Under the pieces are notes generated by a model. That model was not told where the DNA came from. It was given only the letters and a program-made list of their open reading frames with translations, and ran no database searches. 64,000 nucleotides of DNA. Origin: Pseudomonadota bacterium. GTDB taxonomy: Bacteria; Pseudomonadota; Alphaproteobacteria; Sphingomonadales; Sphingomonadaceae. Of this stretch, positions 7,632 through 15,243 are shown one piece after another. Within the stretch, counting starts at the first letter, position 1. Every line of letters begins with the position of its first letter. The stretch is from contig JAEZHP010000175.1 of the NCBI GenBank assembly GCA_023416515.1, positions 1-64,000 of the forward strand, written 5' to 3'. The position numbers and the translations under genes are program-made.

Positions 7632-8372
7632 ATGGATGTGACCAGCGTAGCGGTGATCGCCATAATGATGGCCATTGCCGCGGCTCTCTACTCGTCGGTC
7701 GGCCATGGCGGGGCGTCGGCCTATCTCGCCATCATGGTGCTATTCTCCGTCGCTCCGGAGACGATGAGGCCGACGGCGCTGGCGCTGAACCTCGTCGTCG
7801 CCGGGCTCGCCGCGCTGAGCTTCGCGCGCCAGGGCCAGACCAATTTCCGTCTCCTCGCGGCGTTTGCGATCACCGCAGTCCCGGCCGCCTTCGTCGGCGG
7901 CCTGATTCATCTCCCCTCCGAGCTGTACCGCCCGCTCGTCGGAATCGTGCTGATCGCCGCCGCGGTGCGCCTGTTCTGGCAGCCGGAGCGGCTCGCCTCC
8001 CGCACTCCCGAGCCGCCGTCGCTCGCGGTCAGCCTTCCCGCCGGCGCCGGCCTCGGCCTGCTGGCCGGCCTCACCGGCACCGGCGGCGGAATCTTCTTGA
8101 GCCCGCTCATCATCCTGTTCGGCTGGGAAGAGCCGCGCAAGACGTCGGGAGTCGCCGCGGCCTTCATCTTCTTCAACTCGGCCGCCGGCCTCGCTGGCAA
8201 TTATGCCGGCGTTCAGGCGCTCCCGGCCGAGCTTCCGATCTTCGTCGGCGCTGTGGCGGTCGGGGCCCTGCTCGGCATCTGGGGCGGGGTGTCGCGCCTG
8301 CCGCGCCACCGGTTGCTCCAGGCCTTGGGCCTGGTGCTCGTCATCGCCGGCCTCAAGCTGCTGCTGACATGA
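7632..8372 (+). CDS. TauE/SafE-family membrane permease
   Basis: This 246-residue, strongly hydrophobic protein has about eight membrane segments in two repeats. The first repeat carries SSVGHGGASAYLAIM and the second GLTGTGGGIFLSPLIILFGW, the Gly-rich helix-break motifs of the TauE/SafE (DUF81) family of sulfite/organic anion exporters. An FNR-type site lies just upstream, and mobA starts on its stop codon (ATGA). That puts it in a unit with molybdenum-cofactor synthesis. Substrate unknown; a sulfur oxyanion is the family norm. Confidence 0.85.
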   Translation: MDVTSVAVIAIMMAIAAALYSSVGHGGASAYLAIMVLFSVAPETMRPTALALNLVVAGLAALSFARQGQTNFRLLAAFAITAVPAAFVGGLIHLPSELYRPLVGIVLIAAAVRLFWQPERLASRTPEPPSLAVSLPAGAGLGLLAGLTGTGGGIFLSPLIILFGWEEPRKTSGVAAAFIFFNSAAGLAGNYAGVQALPAELPIFVGAVAVGALLGIWGGVSRLPRHRLLQALGLVLVIAGLKLLLT

Positions 8373-8998
8373 TTGCGCCTCTGGTCGTGATCCTCGCCGG
8401 CGGTGAGGGACAGCGGATGGGCGGCGCCAAGCCGCTGCGCATGCTCGGCGGCGAGCGCCTTGTCGACCGGGCGCTGCGCAATGCGCGCGCCTGGTCCGAC
8501 GACGTGAGGATCTCTTTGCGCGACCGAAGGCAGATCGAGGGCGTGGACGTGACCGTCCTGCTCGACGACCCGGCCATCGAGGGGCCGCTCGCGGGACTTC
8601 GTTCCGCGCTCGCGGCGGCGCGCGAAGCCGGACGTGAGATGGTGCTAACGATACCCTGCGACGCGCCCTTCCTGCCCAGCGAGCTCGCCACCCGGCTCCA
8701 CGCGGCGATCGGCACCAACGGCGCTGCTCTTGCCGCCAGCGGATCCGACCTCCACCCGACCTGCGCGCTGTGGCGCACCGAAACGCTCGACCTGCTGCCC
8801 GACTATGTCGCTTGGGGCCGCCGCTCGCTGATCGGTTTCGCGGAGATGGCGGGCTATGCAGCTGTCGACTGGGACTCGCGCCGCTTTTTCAATGTGAACC
8901 GTCCCGAGGACCTTGCCGAGGCGGAGCGGCGTCTCGCTTCAGAAGTCGAGGACGTCGACCCGGCTTCCGGCTTCGACCGGGGCCCGGCCTGGCGCTAG
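8369..8998 (+). CDS. mobA: Molybdenum cofactor guanylyltransferase
   Basis: MobA links GMP to molybdopterin to make the MGD form needed by NarG. The 209-residue product starts MIAPLVVILAGGEGQRMGG: the LAGGxGxRMGG loop is the nucleotide-binding signature. A TIPCDAPFLP segment supplies the metal-binding aspartate. The ATG overlaps the stop of the TauE gene (ATGA). The last 60 bases overlap the 3' end of moeA on the other strand, an unusually long tail-to-tail overlap. Presence next to nar genes fits a dedicated cofactor supply. Confidence 0.9.
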   Translation: MIAPLVVILAGGEGQRMGGAKPLRMLGGERLVDRALRNARAWSDDVRISLRDRRQIEGVDVTVLLDDPAIEGPLAGLRSALAAAREAGREMVLTIPCDAPFLPSELATRLHAAIGTNGAALAASGSDLHPTCALWRTETLDLLPDYVAWGRRSLIGFAEMAGYAAVDWDSRRFFNVNRPEDLAEAERRLASEVEDVDPASGFDRGPAWR

Positions 8999-10126
8999 CC
9001 GGACCAGTAAGTCGCAATCGGCCAGCGTCTTCTGCGCGCTCGAATCCTGGTTCGACAGCACCCGCACCGTCTCGCCCTCGACAATCCCGCGAGCGAAGGT
9101 CTCGCGGTCGCCGGTCGGCGGCAGGCCGTCCGCAAGCTGGAGGCTGCGCCAGCGCAGCGCGGCACGCGGGTCGCGGCCAACCAGCCCGGCGACGAGCGGC
9201 GCGAGGAACAGGCGCGCGGTGACCATGGCCGACGTCGGGTTGCCGGGCAGGCCGAGGACGAGCCGCCCCCGCGCCTGCCCGAGCCACACCGGCTTGCCCG
9301 GCTTGATCGCCACTTTCGAGAAGACCAGTTCCAACCCCTGCTCGGCGAACATCGGCTTGGCGAAGTCCTTCTCGCCGACGGAGGCGCCGCCGGTCACCAC
9401 CACGAGGTCGGCGTCGCGAAGCGCCAGCCCTGCCGCGCGAACCATGTCCTCCAGACGGTCGGCGAGCGTGACGCTGCCCATGAAGCTCGCGCCCCATGCC
9501 TCGGCTATGGCCGCGACTCCGAACGAGACGCTTTCCGGAATGGCCTCCGCGCGATGACGCGCGGTACCGGGCTCGGCGAGCTCGTCGCCGGTACTCAGCA
9601 CCATGACGCGCGGCCGGCGCGTCACCGACAGCCGGTCGAGATCCGCCGCCGCCGCCGCGACGAGCTGGCGCGGCCCGATCAATGTCCCGCTGTCCAGCAG
9701 CACGTCGCCGGCGCGGAAGTCGGAGCCGCCGACGCGGATGTGCCGGGCAGGCGACAGCGGCGCCTCGAATATGGCGGTATTGCCGTCTCGGCGCACCACT
9801 TCCTGAACAATCACCCGATCCGCTCCCGGCGGGACCGGAGCGCCGGTGAAGATGCGGACGCAGGATCCCGGCCCGACCGCGCCCTTATGACCGCGTCCAG
9901 CGAACGACTCACCGGTGACCGTCAACGTCGCGGGGAGGGCGGCGAGATCGGCTTCGCGCATCGCATAACCGTCCATCGCCGAAACGTCAGTCGGCGGCGC
10001 CGACACCTGAGCGGTCACCGGCGCGGCGAGCACCCGGCCATGCGCCTCGGCAAGCGGCACCTCCTCGGCAGCGAGCGGCTTGGCGATGGCGAGAATGCGC
10101 TCAAGCGCTTCGTCGAACGGAATCAC
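8939..10126 (-). CDS. moeA: Molybdopterin molybdenumtransferase
   Basis: MoeA inserts molybdenum into adenylylated molybdopterin. The 395-residue product shows the expected order: an N-terminal [19 protein letters not shown] segment, SAMDGYAMR around residue 50, the central MPT-binding domain with STGDEL and [12 protein letters not shown], then GLPGNPTS and a C-terminal domain. The GTG start overlaps the moaC stop (GTGA). It is the last gene of the moaD-E-B-C-moeA operon and overlaps mobA on the other strand by 60 bases at its 3' end. Confidence 0.93.
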   Translation of the reverse strand: MIPFDEALERILAIAKPLAAEEVPLAEAHGRVLAAPVTAQVSAPPTDVSAMDGYAMREADLAALPATLTVTGESFAGRGHKGAVGPGSCVRIFTGAPVPPGADRVIVQEVVRRDGNTAIFEAPLSPARHIRVGGSDFRAGDVLLDSGTLIGPRQLVAAAAADLDRLSVTRRPRVMVLSTGDELAEPGTARHRAEAIPESVSFGVAAIAEAWGASFMGSVTLADRLEDMVRAAGLALRDADLVVVTGGASVGEKDFAKPMFAEQGLELVFSKVAIKPGKPVWLGQARGRLVLGLPGNPTSAMVTARLFLAPLVAGLVGRDPRAALRWRSLQLADGLPPTGDRETFARGIVEGETVRVLSNQDSSAQKTLADCDLLVRLAPGRAPVEAGSRVDVLDF

Positions 10127-10608
10127 GCCGCGCCGCCGCCTTCCCAGTCCCCGGATTTGCCGCCGCTCTTCGCGGTCACCTTCACATTTTCGATCCTCAT
10201 CGTGCGATCGACCGCCTTCAACATGTCGAACAGGGTCAGGCAGGCGACCGAAACCGCGGTCAGCGCCTCCATCTCGACGCCCGTGACTCCGAGCGTCCGG
10301 ACCTCGGCGGCGACATGGAAACCAGGCAGGGTGTCATCGATCTCGATCGCCACTGCGACCTTCCTGAGCGGCAGCGGATGGCACAGCGGAATGAGGTCGG
10401 CGGTGCGCTTTGCGGCCATTATTCCGGCCAGCTCGGCTGTCTGGATCACCGACCCTTTCGGAGTCTCGCCGGCCCGCACCTTTGCCAGGGTCTCGGTGGC
10501 ACATTGAAGCCGGCCTTCGGCCGTCGCGACACGTTGCGTCGCCGTCTTCTCGGACACGTCGACCATCGCGGCGCGGCCGTCGTCGCGGATATGGGTGAGC
10601 CGGCTCAC
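10123..10608 (-). CDS. moaC: Cyclic pyranopterin monophosphate synthase
   Basis: MoaC acts after the radical SAM enzyme MoaA in the first step of molybdopterin synthesis. The GTG at 10608 overlaps the moaB stop (GTGA) and gives 161 residues, exactly the family length. Signature stretches are visible: [10 protein letters not shown] in the middle and [20 protein letters not shown] further on, containing active-site residues, then a KAVDRTMRI segment. The open frame continues upstream into moaB sequence, but the family alignment supports the short form. moaA itself is not in this window. Confidence 0.93.
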   Translation of the reverse strand: MSRLTHIRDDGRAAMVDVSEKTATQRVATAEGRLQCATETLAKVRAGETPKGSVIQTAELAGIMAAKRTADLIPLCHPLPLRKVAVAIEIDDTLPGFHVAAEVRTLGVTGVEMEALTAVSVACLTLFDMLKAVDRTMRIENVKVTAKSGGKSGDWEGGGAA

Positions 10609-11144
10609 GCGCACAGGTGCCTCAGGCGCGGCACCTGGCCCGCGAGCGAGCAGGGGCGGTAGCGGCTGTCGAGCTCGAGCGAGAGGACGAGATCCCAGCC
10701 GTCGCGGCAGGCGCCGGTCGAGCCCGGCAGGCAGAAGATGAACGTGTCGCCGATCTGGCCGGCGCAGGCGCGCGACTGGAGCGTCGACACGCCCACCGTC
10801 CCTAAGCTCGCCTGGTGGAACACGACCGAGAAGCCGTCCATCTCGCGGCGGAATAGCGGCCGCACCGCCTCGGGCGTCACGTCGCGCGGGGTAAAGCCGG
10901 TGCCGCCCGTAGAAATGATGAGGTCGACGCCCTCGTCCGACACCCATGAACGGACCTGCGCCTGGATTGCCTCCACCTCGTCTCTGACGATCGCCTTGCC
11001 GGCGAGCTCGTGACCAGCGGCTGTCAGCCGCTCGACGAGCAGGCGCCCGGACTTGTCGCTGTCCTCGTCGCGCGTGTCCGATACGGTAAGAACGGCGATG
11101 CGTAGCGGATAGAAGGTCAGGCTCTCATCGATGCCGGGCATCAC
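10605..11144 (-). CDS. moaB: Molybdenum cofactor biosynthesis protein B
   Basis: A 179-residue MoaB/Mog-type protein, the family that adenylylates molybdopterin before metal insertion. The motifs [17 protein letters not shown] and [16 protein letters not shown] are diagnostic. It starts at GTG/ATG (GTGATG) overlapping the moaE stop. The order moaE-moaB-moaC-moeA with coupled starts is consistent with one polycistronic unit. Confidence 0.92.
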   Translation of the reverse strand: MMPGIDESLTFYPLRIAVLTVSDTRDEDSDKSGRLLVERLTAAGHELAGKAIVRDEVEAIQAQVRSWVSDEGVDLIISTGGTGFTPRDVTPEAVRPLFRREMDGFSVVFHQASLGTVGVSTLQSRACAGQIGDTFIFCLPGSTGACRDGWDLVLSLELDSRYRPCSLAGQVPRLRHLCA

Positions 11145-11608
11145 TCGCTCCAGCGCGCCCGTTCGGCGCGGTCGGCGTCGGTTGGCTCAATCCAATGCGA
11201 GCCGTCAACCGCGTCCTCGCGCTTCCAAAAGACGGCGTCTGTCTTCAAGCGGTCCATCAGATAGTCGGCCGCCTCAAAGGCAGCGCGACGGTGGAGGGAA
11301 GCGGCGGCGACAAACACGATCGTTTCGCCGGGCAGCACCGCCCCGAAGCGGTGTACGGCGGTGACCGCGCTGACCTTGAAGCGCTGGCTTGCGGCCCCCG
11401 CGATCTCGTCGATCGAACGCTGCGTAAGTCGGGGATGGTGGTCGAGGAAGACCCGCTCGACGGCCGCGCCAGCCCGGGTCCGGGGCCGAGCAATTCCAGC
11501 GAAGCTGACGACAGCCCCTTCGTCGTCCAGCTTCTTCATGAAGCGCGACAGTTCGGCGGCTGGCTCGAGTGGCGCATCGGTGAGGCGTGCGTCGATCACT
11601 CGACTCAC
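11141..11608 (-). CDS. moaE: Molybdopterin synthase catalytic subunit
   Basis: MoaE is the large subunit of molybdopterin synthase, which converts cyclic pyranopterin monophosphate to molybdopterin using sulfur from MoaD. The 155-residue product has VERVFLDHHPRLTQRSI in the middle, an AVHRFGAVLPGE segment, and FWKREDAVDGSHWIEP near the C-terminus, which carries the conserved lysine. The GTG start overlaps the moaD stop (GTGA), and its stop overlaps moaB. Cofactor partner MoaD lies immediately upstream. Confidence 0.92.
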   Translation of the reverse strand: MSRVIDARLTDAPLEPAAELSRFMKKLDDEGAVVSFAGIARPRTRAGAAVERVFLDHHPRLTQRSIDEIAGAASQRFKVSAVTAVHRFGAVLPGETIVFVAAASLHRRAAFEAADYLMDRLKTDAVFWKREDAVDGSHWIEPTDADRAERARWSE

Positions 11609-11850
11609 CCGCCCGACAATGGCGGGAAGAACTCGACGGTCCCGCTCGCCTCGACATGGAAATCCTCGGCAACGAGCGAGTCGTCGACGCAGGCCCGCAG
11701 GGATGGGCTCGTAAGTGCATCGGCCGAGTCCGGGTAGAGCGAGGCCAGCAGCCCGCGCACGTCGCGCACCGTGCAGCCCGCAGAGGGCGGTTCAATGCGT
11801 ATCTCGCGGCCGATCCGATCGCCGAGCTTGCCGAAGAACAGGATGTCCAC
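11605..11850 (-). CDS. moaD: Molybdopterin synthase sulfur carrier subunit
   Basis: An 81-residue ubiquitin-fold sulfur carrier that ends in the required Gly-Gly, which is thiocarboxylated to donate sulfur in MoaE. It begins MDILFFGKLGDRIG, a typical MoaD start. The start is GTG at 11850, preceded by GGGAGG at a good distance. It is the first gene of the moa operon, and the promoter region upstream contains an FNR-type palindrome at 11904-11917. Confidence 0.92.
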   Translation of the reverse strand: MDILFFGKLGDRIGREIRIEPPSAGCTVRDVRGLLASLYPDSADALTSPSLRACVDDSLVAEDFHVEASGTVEFFPPLSGG

Positions 11851-11903
11851 GCCTTCACACCTCCCTTTCGCTGCATGTGCTAGCCGGGGGCCAAGCTGCC
11901 CCG

Positions 11904-11917
11904 GTGATCCATATCAA
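11904..11917. promoter_or_regulatory. Putative FNR-type binding site upstream of the moa operon
   Basis: GTGAT-CCAT-ATCAA matches TTGAT-N4-ATCAA at 9 of 10 positions. It is 53 bases upstream of the moaD start and 46 bases upstream of the divergent small gene at 11964. The placement is suitable for anaerobic activation of cofactor synthesis. Confidence 0.6.
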
Positions 11918-11963
11918 CGCGCATTTCCCGCAGAGTGCCATGCTTCGTTGAGGAGGGATGATC

Positions 11964-12143
11964 ATGCAGACCGAATCGAGCCGCGACTATCATATGCGCC
12001 GAGCGCGCCTTGAGCTCGATCTCGCCTATCGGGCGGAGGCGAGGGCGGCAATGGAAGCGCATCTCAAGCTGTCCGCGCTTCACATGGCGCGCCTGCGCGA
12101 CGCCGTATCGGCCGGCTGCGCGCCGGCCGGCGTAACCTGCTGA
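11964..12143 (+). CDS. Small conserved-looking hypothetical protein
   Basis: A 59-residue soluble helical protein starting MQTESSRDYHMRRARLELDL. The ATG at 11964 follows AGGAGGG at 11951-11957 with ideal spacing; another ATG at 11958 would be too close. The N-terminal DYxxRRARxEL pattern with an Ala/Arg-rich helix and HLKL segment resembles a small-protein family common in sphingomonads, though I cannot name it. It is divergent from moaD and shares the control region with the FNR-type site. Function unknown. Confidence 0.6.
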   Translation: MQTESSRDYHMRRARLELDLAYRAEARAAMEAHLKLSALHMARLRDAVSAGCAPAGVTC

Positions 12144-12147
12144 CAAC

Positions 12148-13758
12148 CTATCGGCCTCCGCGCTTCGGCAGCCGCCTTTCGCGTGCCTGCTGGTAGGATA
12201 TCAGGACCGCGCGCATTCGCTCGATGGCCTCGCGTCGCGTGGCAGCGTCCTCAATTCCCCGCAGCTCCTGCTTGAGGCTTGAAGCAAACCTCGCATAGTC
12301 GTTCTGCCAGTCCGTCTCCAGCACATCGCGCAGATCGGTGCGCCCCGTTGCGATCCGCTTGGCCGGTCTGCCCGGGCCAAGCGCGTAGACTTCGCCAATC
12401 TCGGGCGTGACGATGGACGCGCTCGCGTCTTGCGACTGGAGCGACCGCCGCAAAGCCTCGATCGCACCTGCCTCGCCATGGGTGAGAAGGATGCTGCCGG
12501 AAATTGGCCGTCGCGCGTCGATCCAGGCCAGCAGGTCATCGCGGTCGGCATGAGCGGAATAGCTGTCGATCCGCCGTACCTGCGCCCGCACGGCAACGTC
12601 ACGGCCCGAAATGCGTACCCGCCGCGCACCGTCGAGGATGGCTCGGCCAAGGGTCCCCGCCGCCTGGAAGCCGACGAACAGCACTGTCGACTCCCGCCGC
12701 GGCAGGTTGTGGCGCAGATGATGACGGATCCGTCCGGCCTCGCACATGCCGGATGCGGCGAGGATGATCGCGCCCGACAGACTGTTGAGCCGCATTGATT
12801 CCGCCGCGGTCGCGACGAAGTGGAAGCTCGGGTGCCCAAACACTTCGCCCGAGCCGAGATCTTCGAGCTCGGATCCGTGCCGCTCGAACACCTCGGTTGC
12901 GCGTGAAGCCAGCGGTGAATCGATGAAGGCTTTGACGTGCGGGAGGCGCCCTGAGTTAATCAGCCGCGCGATGTCGAGGAGCAACTCCTGGGTCCGTTCG
13001 AGAGCGAAAACGGGAATGACGAGGTTGCCGCCCCGAGTGAGCGCTCCCTTGATCTCCGCTTCCAACAGCGTGCGGCGCTCCTCGATCGTCACGTCCTCGC
13101 GAACCCGGTCGCCATAGGTGCTCTCGCACACGACGTGATCGATGCCCGCCGGCCCCTCGGGATCCGGATGGAAGGCCTTGTGCTCCGGCCCGACGTCACC
13201 TGACAGGAACAGCCGCGTGCCGCCGGCTTCAAGCTCGACCGAGGCCGAGCCGAGGATATGCCCGGCGTTCCAGAAGCGGGCGCGGAAACCCGGCGCCGGC
13301 TCGAACCAGCGGCCGAGCTCGACCGGCCGGCATTGCTGCCAGGCCTGTTCCGCATCCGCTTCGGTGTAGATCGGTTCGATCGGCTCCTCGTCCGCGCGGT
13401 CGGGACGGCGGTTACGGCGCTCGGCCTCGCTTTCCTGGATTCGGCCCGCGTCGGGAAGCATGTGGCGGAGCAGATCGCGGGTCGCGGGCGTGCACCAGAT
13501 CGGTCCGGCGTAGCCTTCGGCCACCAGCCGAGGCAGTAGGCCGCTATGATCGATATGAGCATGGGTGAGGATAACGCCGTCAAGAGCTCTCGCATCGAAT
13601 GAGAACGGCTCCCGGTTCAGCGCCTCGAGAGTGCGGGAGCCTTGAAATAAACCGCAGTCGACGAGTATTCGGCGGCCGCCAGCCCGGAACTCCATGCAGG
13701 TTCCGGTCACCGTCCGCGCGGCGCCATGAAATGCCAAGGTTAGGTCGTGGTCGGACAA
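12148..13758 (-). CDS. Metallo-beta-lactamase fold, beta-CASP RNA-processing-type hydrolase
   Basis: A 536-residue metallohydrolase related to RNase-J/CPSF73-type nucleases. The zinc motif THAHIDHSG is near residue 67, an SGD motif follows (LFLSGDVG), then the beta-CASP domain with VVCESTYGDR, and the RNA-specificity histidine region SYSAHADRDDL with a later LTHGEAGA. The start is set at TTG 13758, preceded by GGAGAAAGAC on the same strand; the frame stays open to 13881, but those extra 41 residues are unlike the family. A role in RNA processing is the family norm. Its place at the end of an anaerobic block is notable. Confidence 0.82.
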   Translation of the reverse strand: MSDHDLTLAFHGAARTVTGTCMEFRAGGRRILVDCGLFQGSRTLEALNREPFSFDARALDGVILTHAHIDHSGLLPRLVAEGYAGPIWCTPATRDLLRHMLPDAGRIQESEAERRNRRPDRADEEPIEPIYTEADAEQAWQQCRPVELGRWFEPAPGFRARFWNAGHILGSASVELEAGGTRLFLSGDVGPEHKAFHPDPEGPAGIDHVVCESTYGDRVREDVTIEERRTLLEAEIKGALTRGGNLVIPVFALERTQELLLDIARLINSGRLPHVKAFIDSPLASRATEVFERHGSELEDLGSGEVFGHPSFHFVATAAESMRLNSLSGAIILAASGMCEAGRIRHHLRHNLPRRESTVLFVGFQAAGTLGRAILDGARRVRISGRDVAVRAQVRRIDSYSAHADRDDLLAWIDARRPISGSILLTHGEAGAIEALRRSLQSQDASASIVTPEIGEVYALGPGRPAKRIATGRTDLRDVLETDWQNDYARFASSLKQELRGIEDAATRREAIERMRAVLISYQQARERRLPKRGGR

Positions 13759-13789
13759 GTCTTTCTCCGATGCTGCCCAGAGCGTGCCG

Positions 13790-14035
13790 TCAAAGATGAG
13801 CAGTTGGGTTAGATGAGCGGTTGTTGGTACAGGTCGGCGCCGCTTTCGATGCTCCGCCTCTAATGAGCAAGGCGGCACCATCCTGTTGCTCTGTCAACAG
13901 CTTGCGCGCGCGTGCTCTGACTGCGGGTGCGCCAGATGTAATAACCTCGCTTGCCAGGTAACGCGCCCGGTCGACAAGACCGAGGGCGCGTCGATCGCCC
14001 CCCGACAACAGTGCTCGCAAGGTCGCTAGATTCAA
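13790..14035 (-). CDS. Doubtful small open frame, possibly a gene remnant
   Basis: The frame could encode 81 residues from a TTG start (MNLATLRALLSGGDRRALGL...). The first 60 residues look protein-like (alternating helix, Ala/Arg/Leu), but the last 20 (Ser/Asn/Thr-rich) do not, as if a frameshift had replaced the original end. A weak GGAG lies nine to ten bases upstream. I recognise no family. It may be a decayed gene between the nuclease and the putative island border. Confidence 0.2.
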   Translation of the reverse strand: MNLATLRALLSGGDRRALGLVDRARYLASEVITSGAPAVRARARKLLTEQQDGAALLIRGGASKAAPTCTNNRSSNPTAHL

Positions 14036-14165
14036 AGGTCATCTCCGGAGTTTTTCAAATCGTGACAGCATGGACTGACAGTGAAGAAACCGAAGCTCCG
14101 TGACGTCGTCCGCAGCCGCTAGGGCGGGGATTGTCGAGGCGTGCCCGGTTCAGTGCGCTAATCGC

Positions 14166-14405
14166 TTAAGATCGGAAGGTCGCCAGCACGTCCTGGGGCC
14201 GCACTACCGGGCGAGCGCGCGCCTCATAGCATTGCGCCACGAGAATCGGGTAATCATCGTTGATGCTGCTTGCCACCGTCGCTTCGGTCGCGGCGACGCA
14301 ATCGGCGCGGCTTTCATATCGCGTCTCAAGCACGACAAGCTGTTGGCAAGCAGCCTCGCCCTCACCGCATCCGAAGAGCGCCATCAAATAAACTATCGCC
14401 GTCAT
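14166..14405 (-). CDS. Small Cys-containing putative secreted protein
   Basis: The 79-residue product starts MTAIVYLMALFGCGEGEAAC, with a short hydrophobic segment followed by a spaced cysteine set (C13, C20, C36, C59). The middle reads VVLETRYESRADCVAATEA. This spacing resembles small cysteine-containing proteins seen in sphingomonads, but I cannot assign a name. The ribosome-binding site is weak. It is isolated between two stretches without genes, close to the tRNA-Ser fragment. Confidence 0.4.
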   Translation of the reverse strand: MTAIVYLMALFGCGEGEAACQQLVVLETRYESRADCVAATEATVASSINDDYPILVAQCYEARARPVVRPQDVLATFRS

Positions 14406-14828
14406 TTGCTCGCATCCGCGTCCTGTCCCGATGGCAGGCTAGCTATCGAACGTTGGCCGACGGGCCATTCCGGTCTTCTACGTAGGCCACCAGTTCTGGC
14501 GGGGTGAATTGGCAAGTGGAATTGGTGGACGACCTAAACTTCGGACATCCGCAGCCTGTCGCGACAAAGGAAATTCATGGGTTCGAAACTCGGCGCTCGA
14601 GTCCAAAGTGGGGGCATGGAAGGGGGCACTGAGATGGAATCCGGAGTCAAATAATAGCAATTGTGATAGGAAAATAAGGTTTGTTCGAATCCCTCCCGCT
14701 CCGCCATTTAGCCATTGCGGCTAGCAGCCCCATTGGGCCGGCAGGATCGGGCCGGCATCTCCGCCAGGCCCGAGAAGGTTTCCTTAACGCGCTATCGTTA
14801 ACGAGGTCCGCGAAGAAAGGACCCGACG
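14406..14828. other. Gene-free stretch with lower GC and a tRNA fragment
   Basis: About 420 bases with no convincing gene. GC is locally lower than in the neighbours, particularly around 14640-14685 (AATAATAGCAATTGTGATAGG). It contains the tRNA-Ser-like 3' end at 14684-14706 and, at its right end, the leader of the small pilin-like gene with AGAAAGGA upstream of its ATG. Confidence 0.6.
14684..14706 (+). other. tRNA-Ser 3'-end fragment, possible attachment-site scar
   Basis: The 23 bases begin with the T-loop TTCGAAT, continue CCCTCCCGCTCC and end GCCA. This is the layout of the 3' end of a bacterial tRNA-Ser: T-loop, T-stem, acceptor strand CCGCTCC, discriminator G and CCA. The 5' partner GGAGCGG and the rest of a tRNA are absent upstream, and the preceding bases do not pair to form a T-stem. 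It is therefore not a functional tRNA. Such duplicated 3' ends are what site-specific integration into a tRNA gene leaves behind. Confidence 0.5.
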
Positions 14829-15236
14829 ATGAGAATGCTTGCGAAGGTGACGCTGGTGGCAGGGCTTTGCGCGATTTCATCGCCGGCGTTGGCGCAGGAT
14901 GGCGGCTCCTTCCAGGTCAGCGTCCAGGTGCCCGAATATTGCGAGATCAACGCGCCGCAGATCCTGACCGCCGACGGCGACGGGGTCGTCAGCGGATCGG
15001 TGTTCGAAAGCTGCAACACTCAGGAGGGCTTCCAGGTCGTGGCCTCCCACCGACCGCTCGAGGGCAACGAATGGGTGGCCTTCAACTATGCCGGCGCCGT
15101 CCGCTACTTGAAGCCAAGTGGGTGGAGCGAGGTCGCGAACCGGTCTGGCGCCAATTATGGCGAGCGTCCGGTCAGCGTCAGCTACACCTCGTTGACTTCG
15201 CCCCTGGCCATCAGCCTCACCGTCACCGTCTTCTGA
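14829..15236 (+). CDS. Small secreted pilin-like protein (spore-coat-U-like)
   Basis: A 135-residue protein with a signal peptide ending PALAQ, then a single Ig-like beta domain with a conserved early cysteine (VPEYCEI) and a later partner (FESCNTQ). The C-terminus PLAISLTVTVF is a final beta strand ending in Phe, as in SCPU-type subunits of archaic chaperone-usher pili. The ATG is preceded by GAAAGGA. It is convergent with the tip-protein gene, seven bases apart, and lies on the opposite strand to the rest of the pilus cluster. Confidence 0.7.
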   Translation: MRMLAKVTLVAGLCAISSPALAQDGGSFQVSVQVPEYCEINAPQILTADGDGVVSGSVFESCNTQEGFQVVASHRPLEGNEWVAFNYAGAVRYLKPSGWSEVANRSGANYGERPVSVSYTSLTSPLAISLTVTVF

Positions 15237-15243
15237 GCGGCTC

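Noticed and set aside
14640..14710. Possible complete tRNA-Ser or tmRNA
   Set aside because: Only the T-loop and 3' acceptor strand are present. The T-stem does not pair, and no 5' acceptor, D-arm or anticodon arm can be folded upstream.
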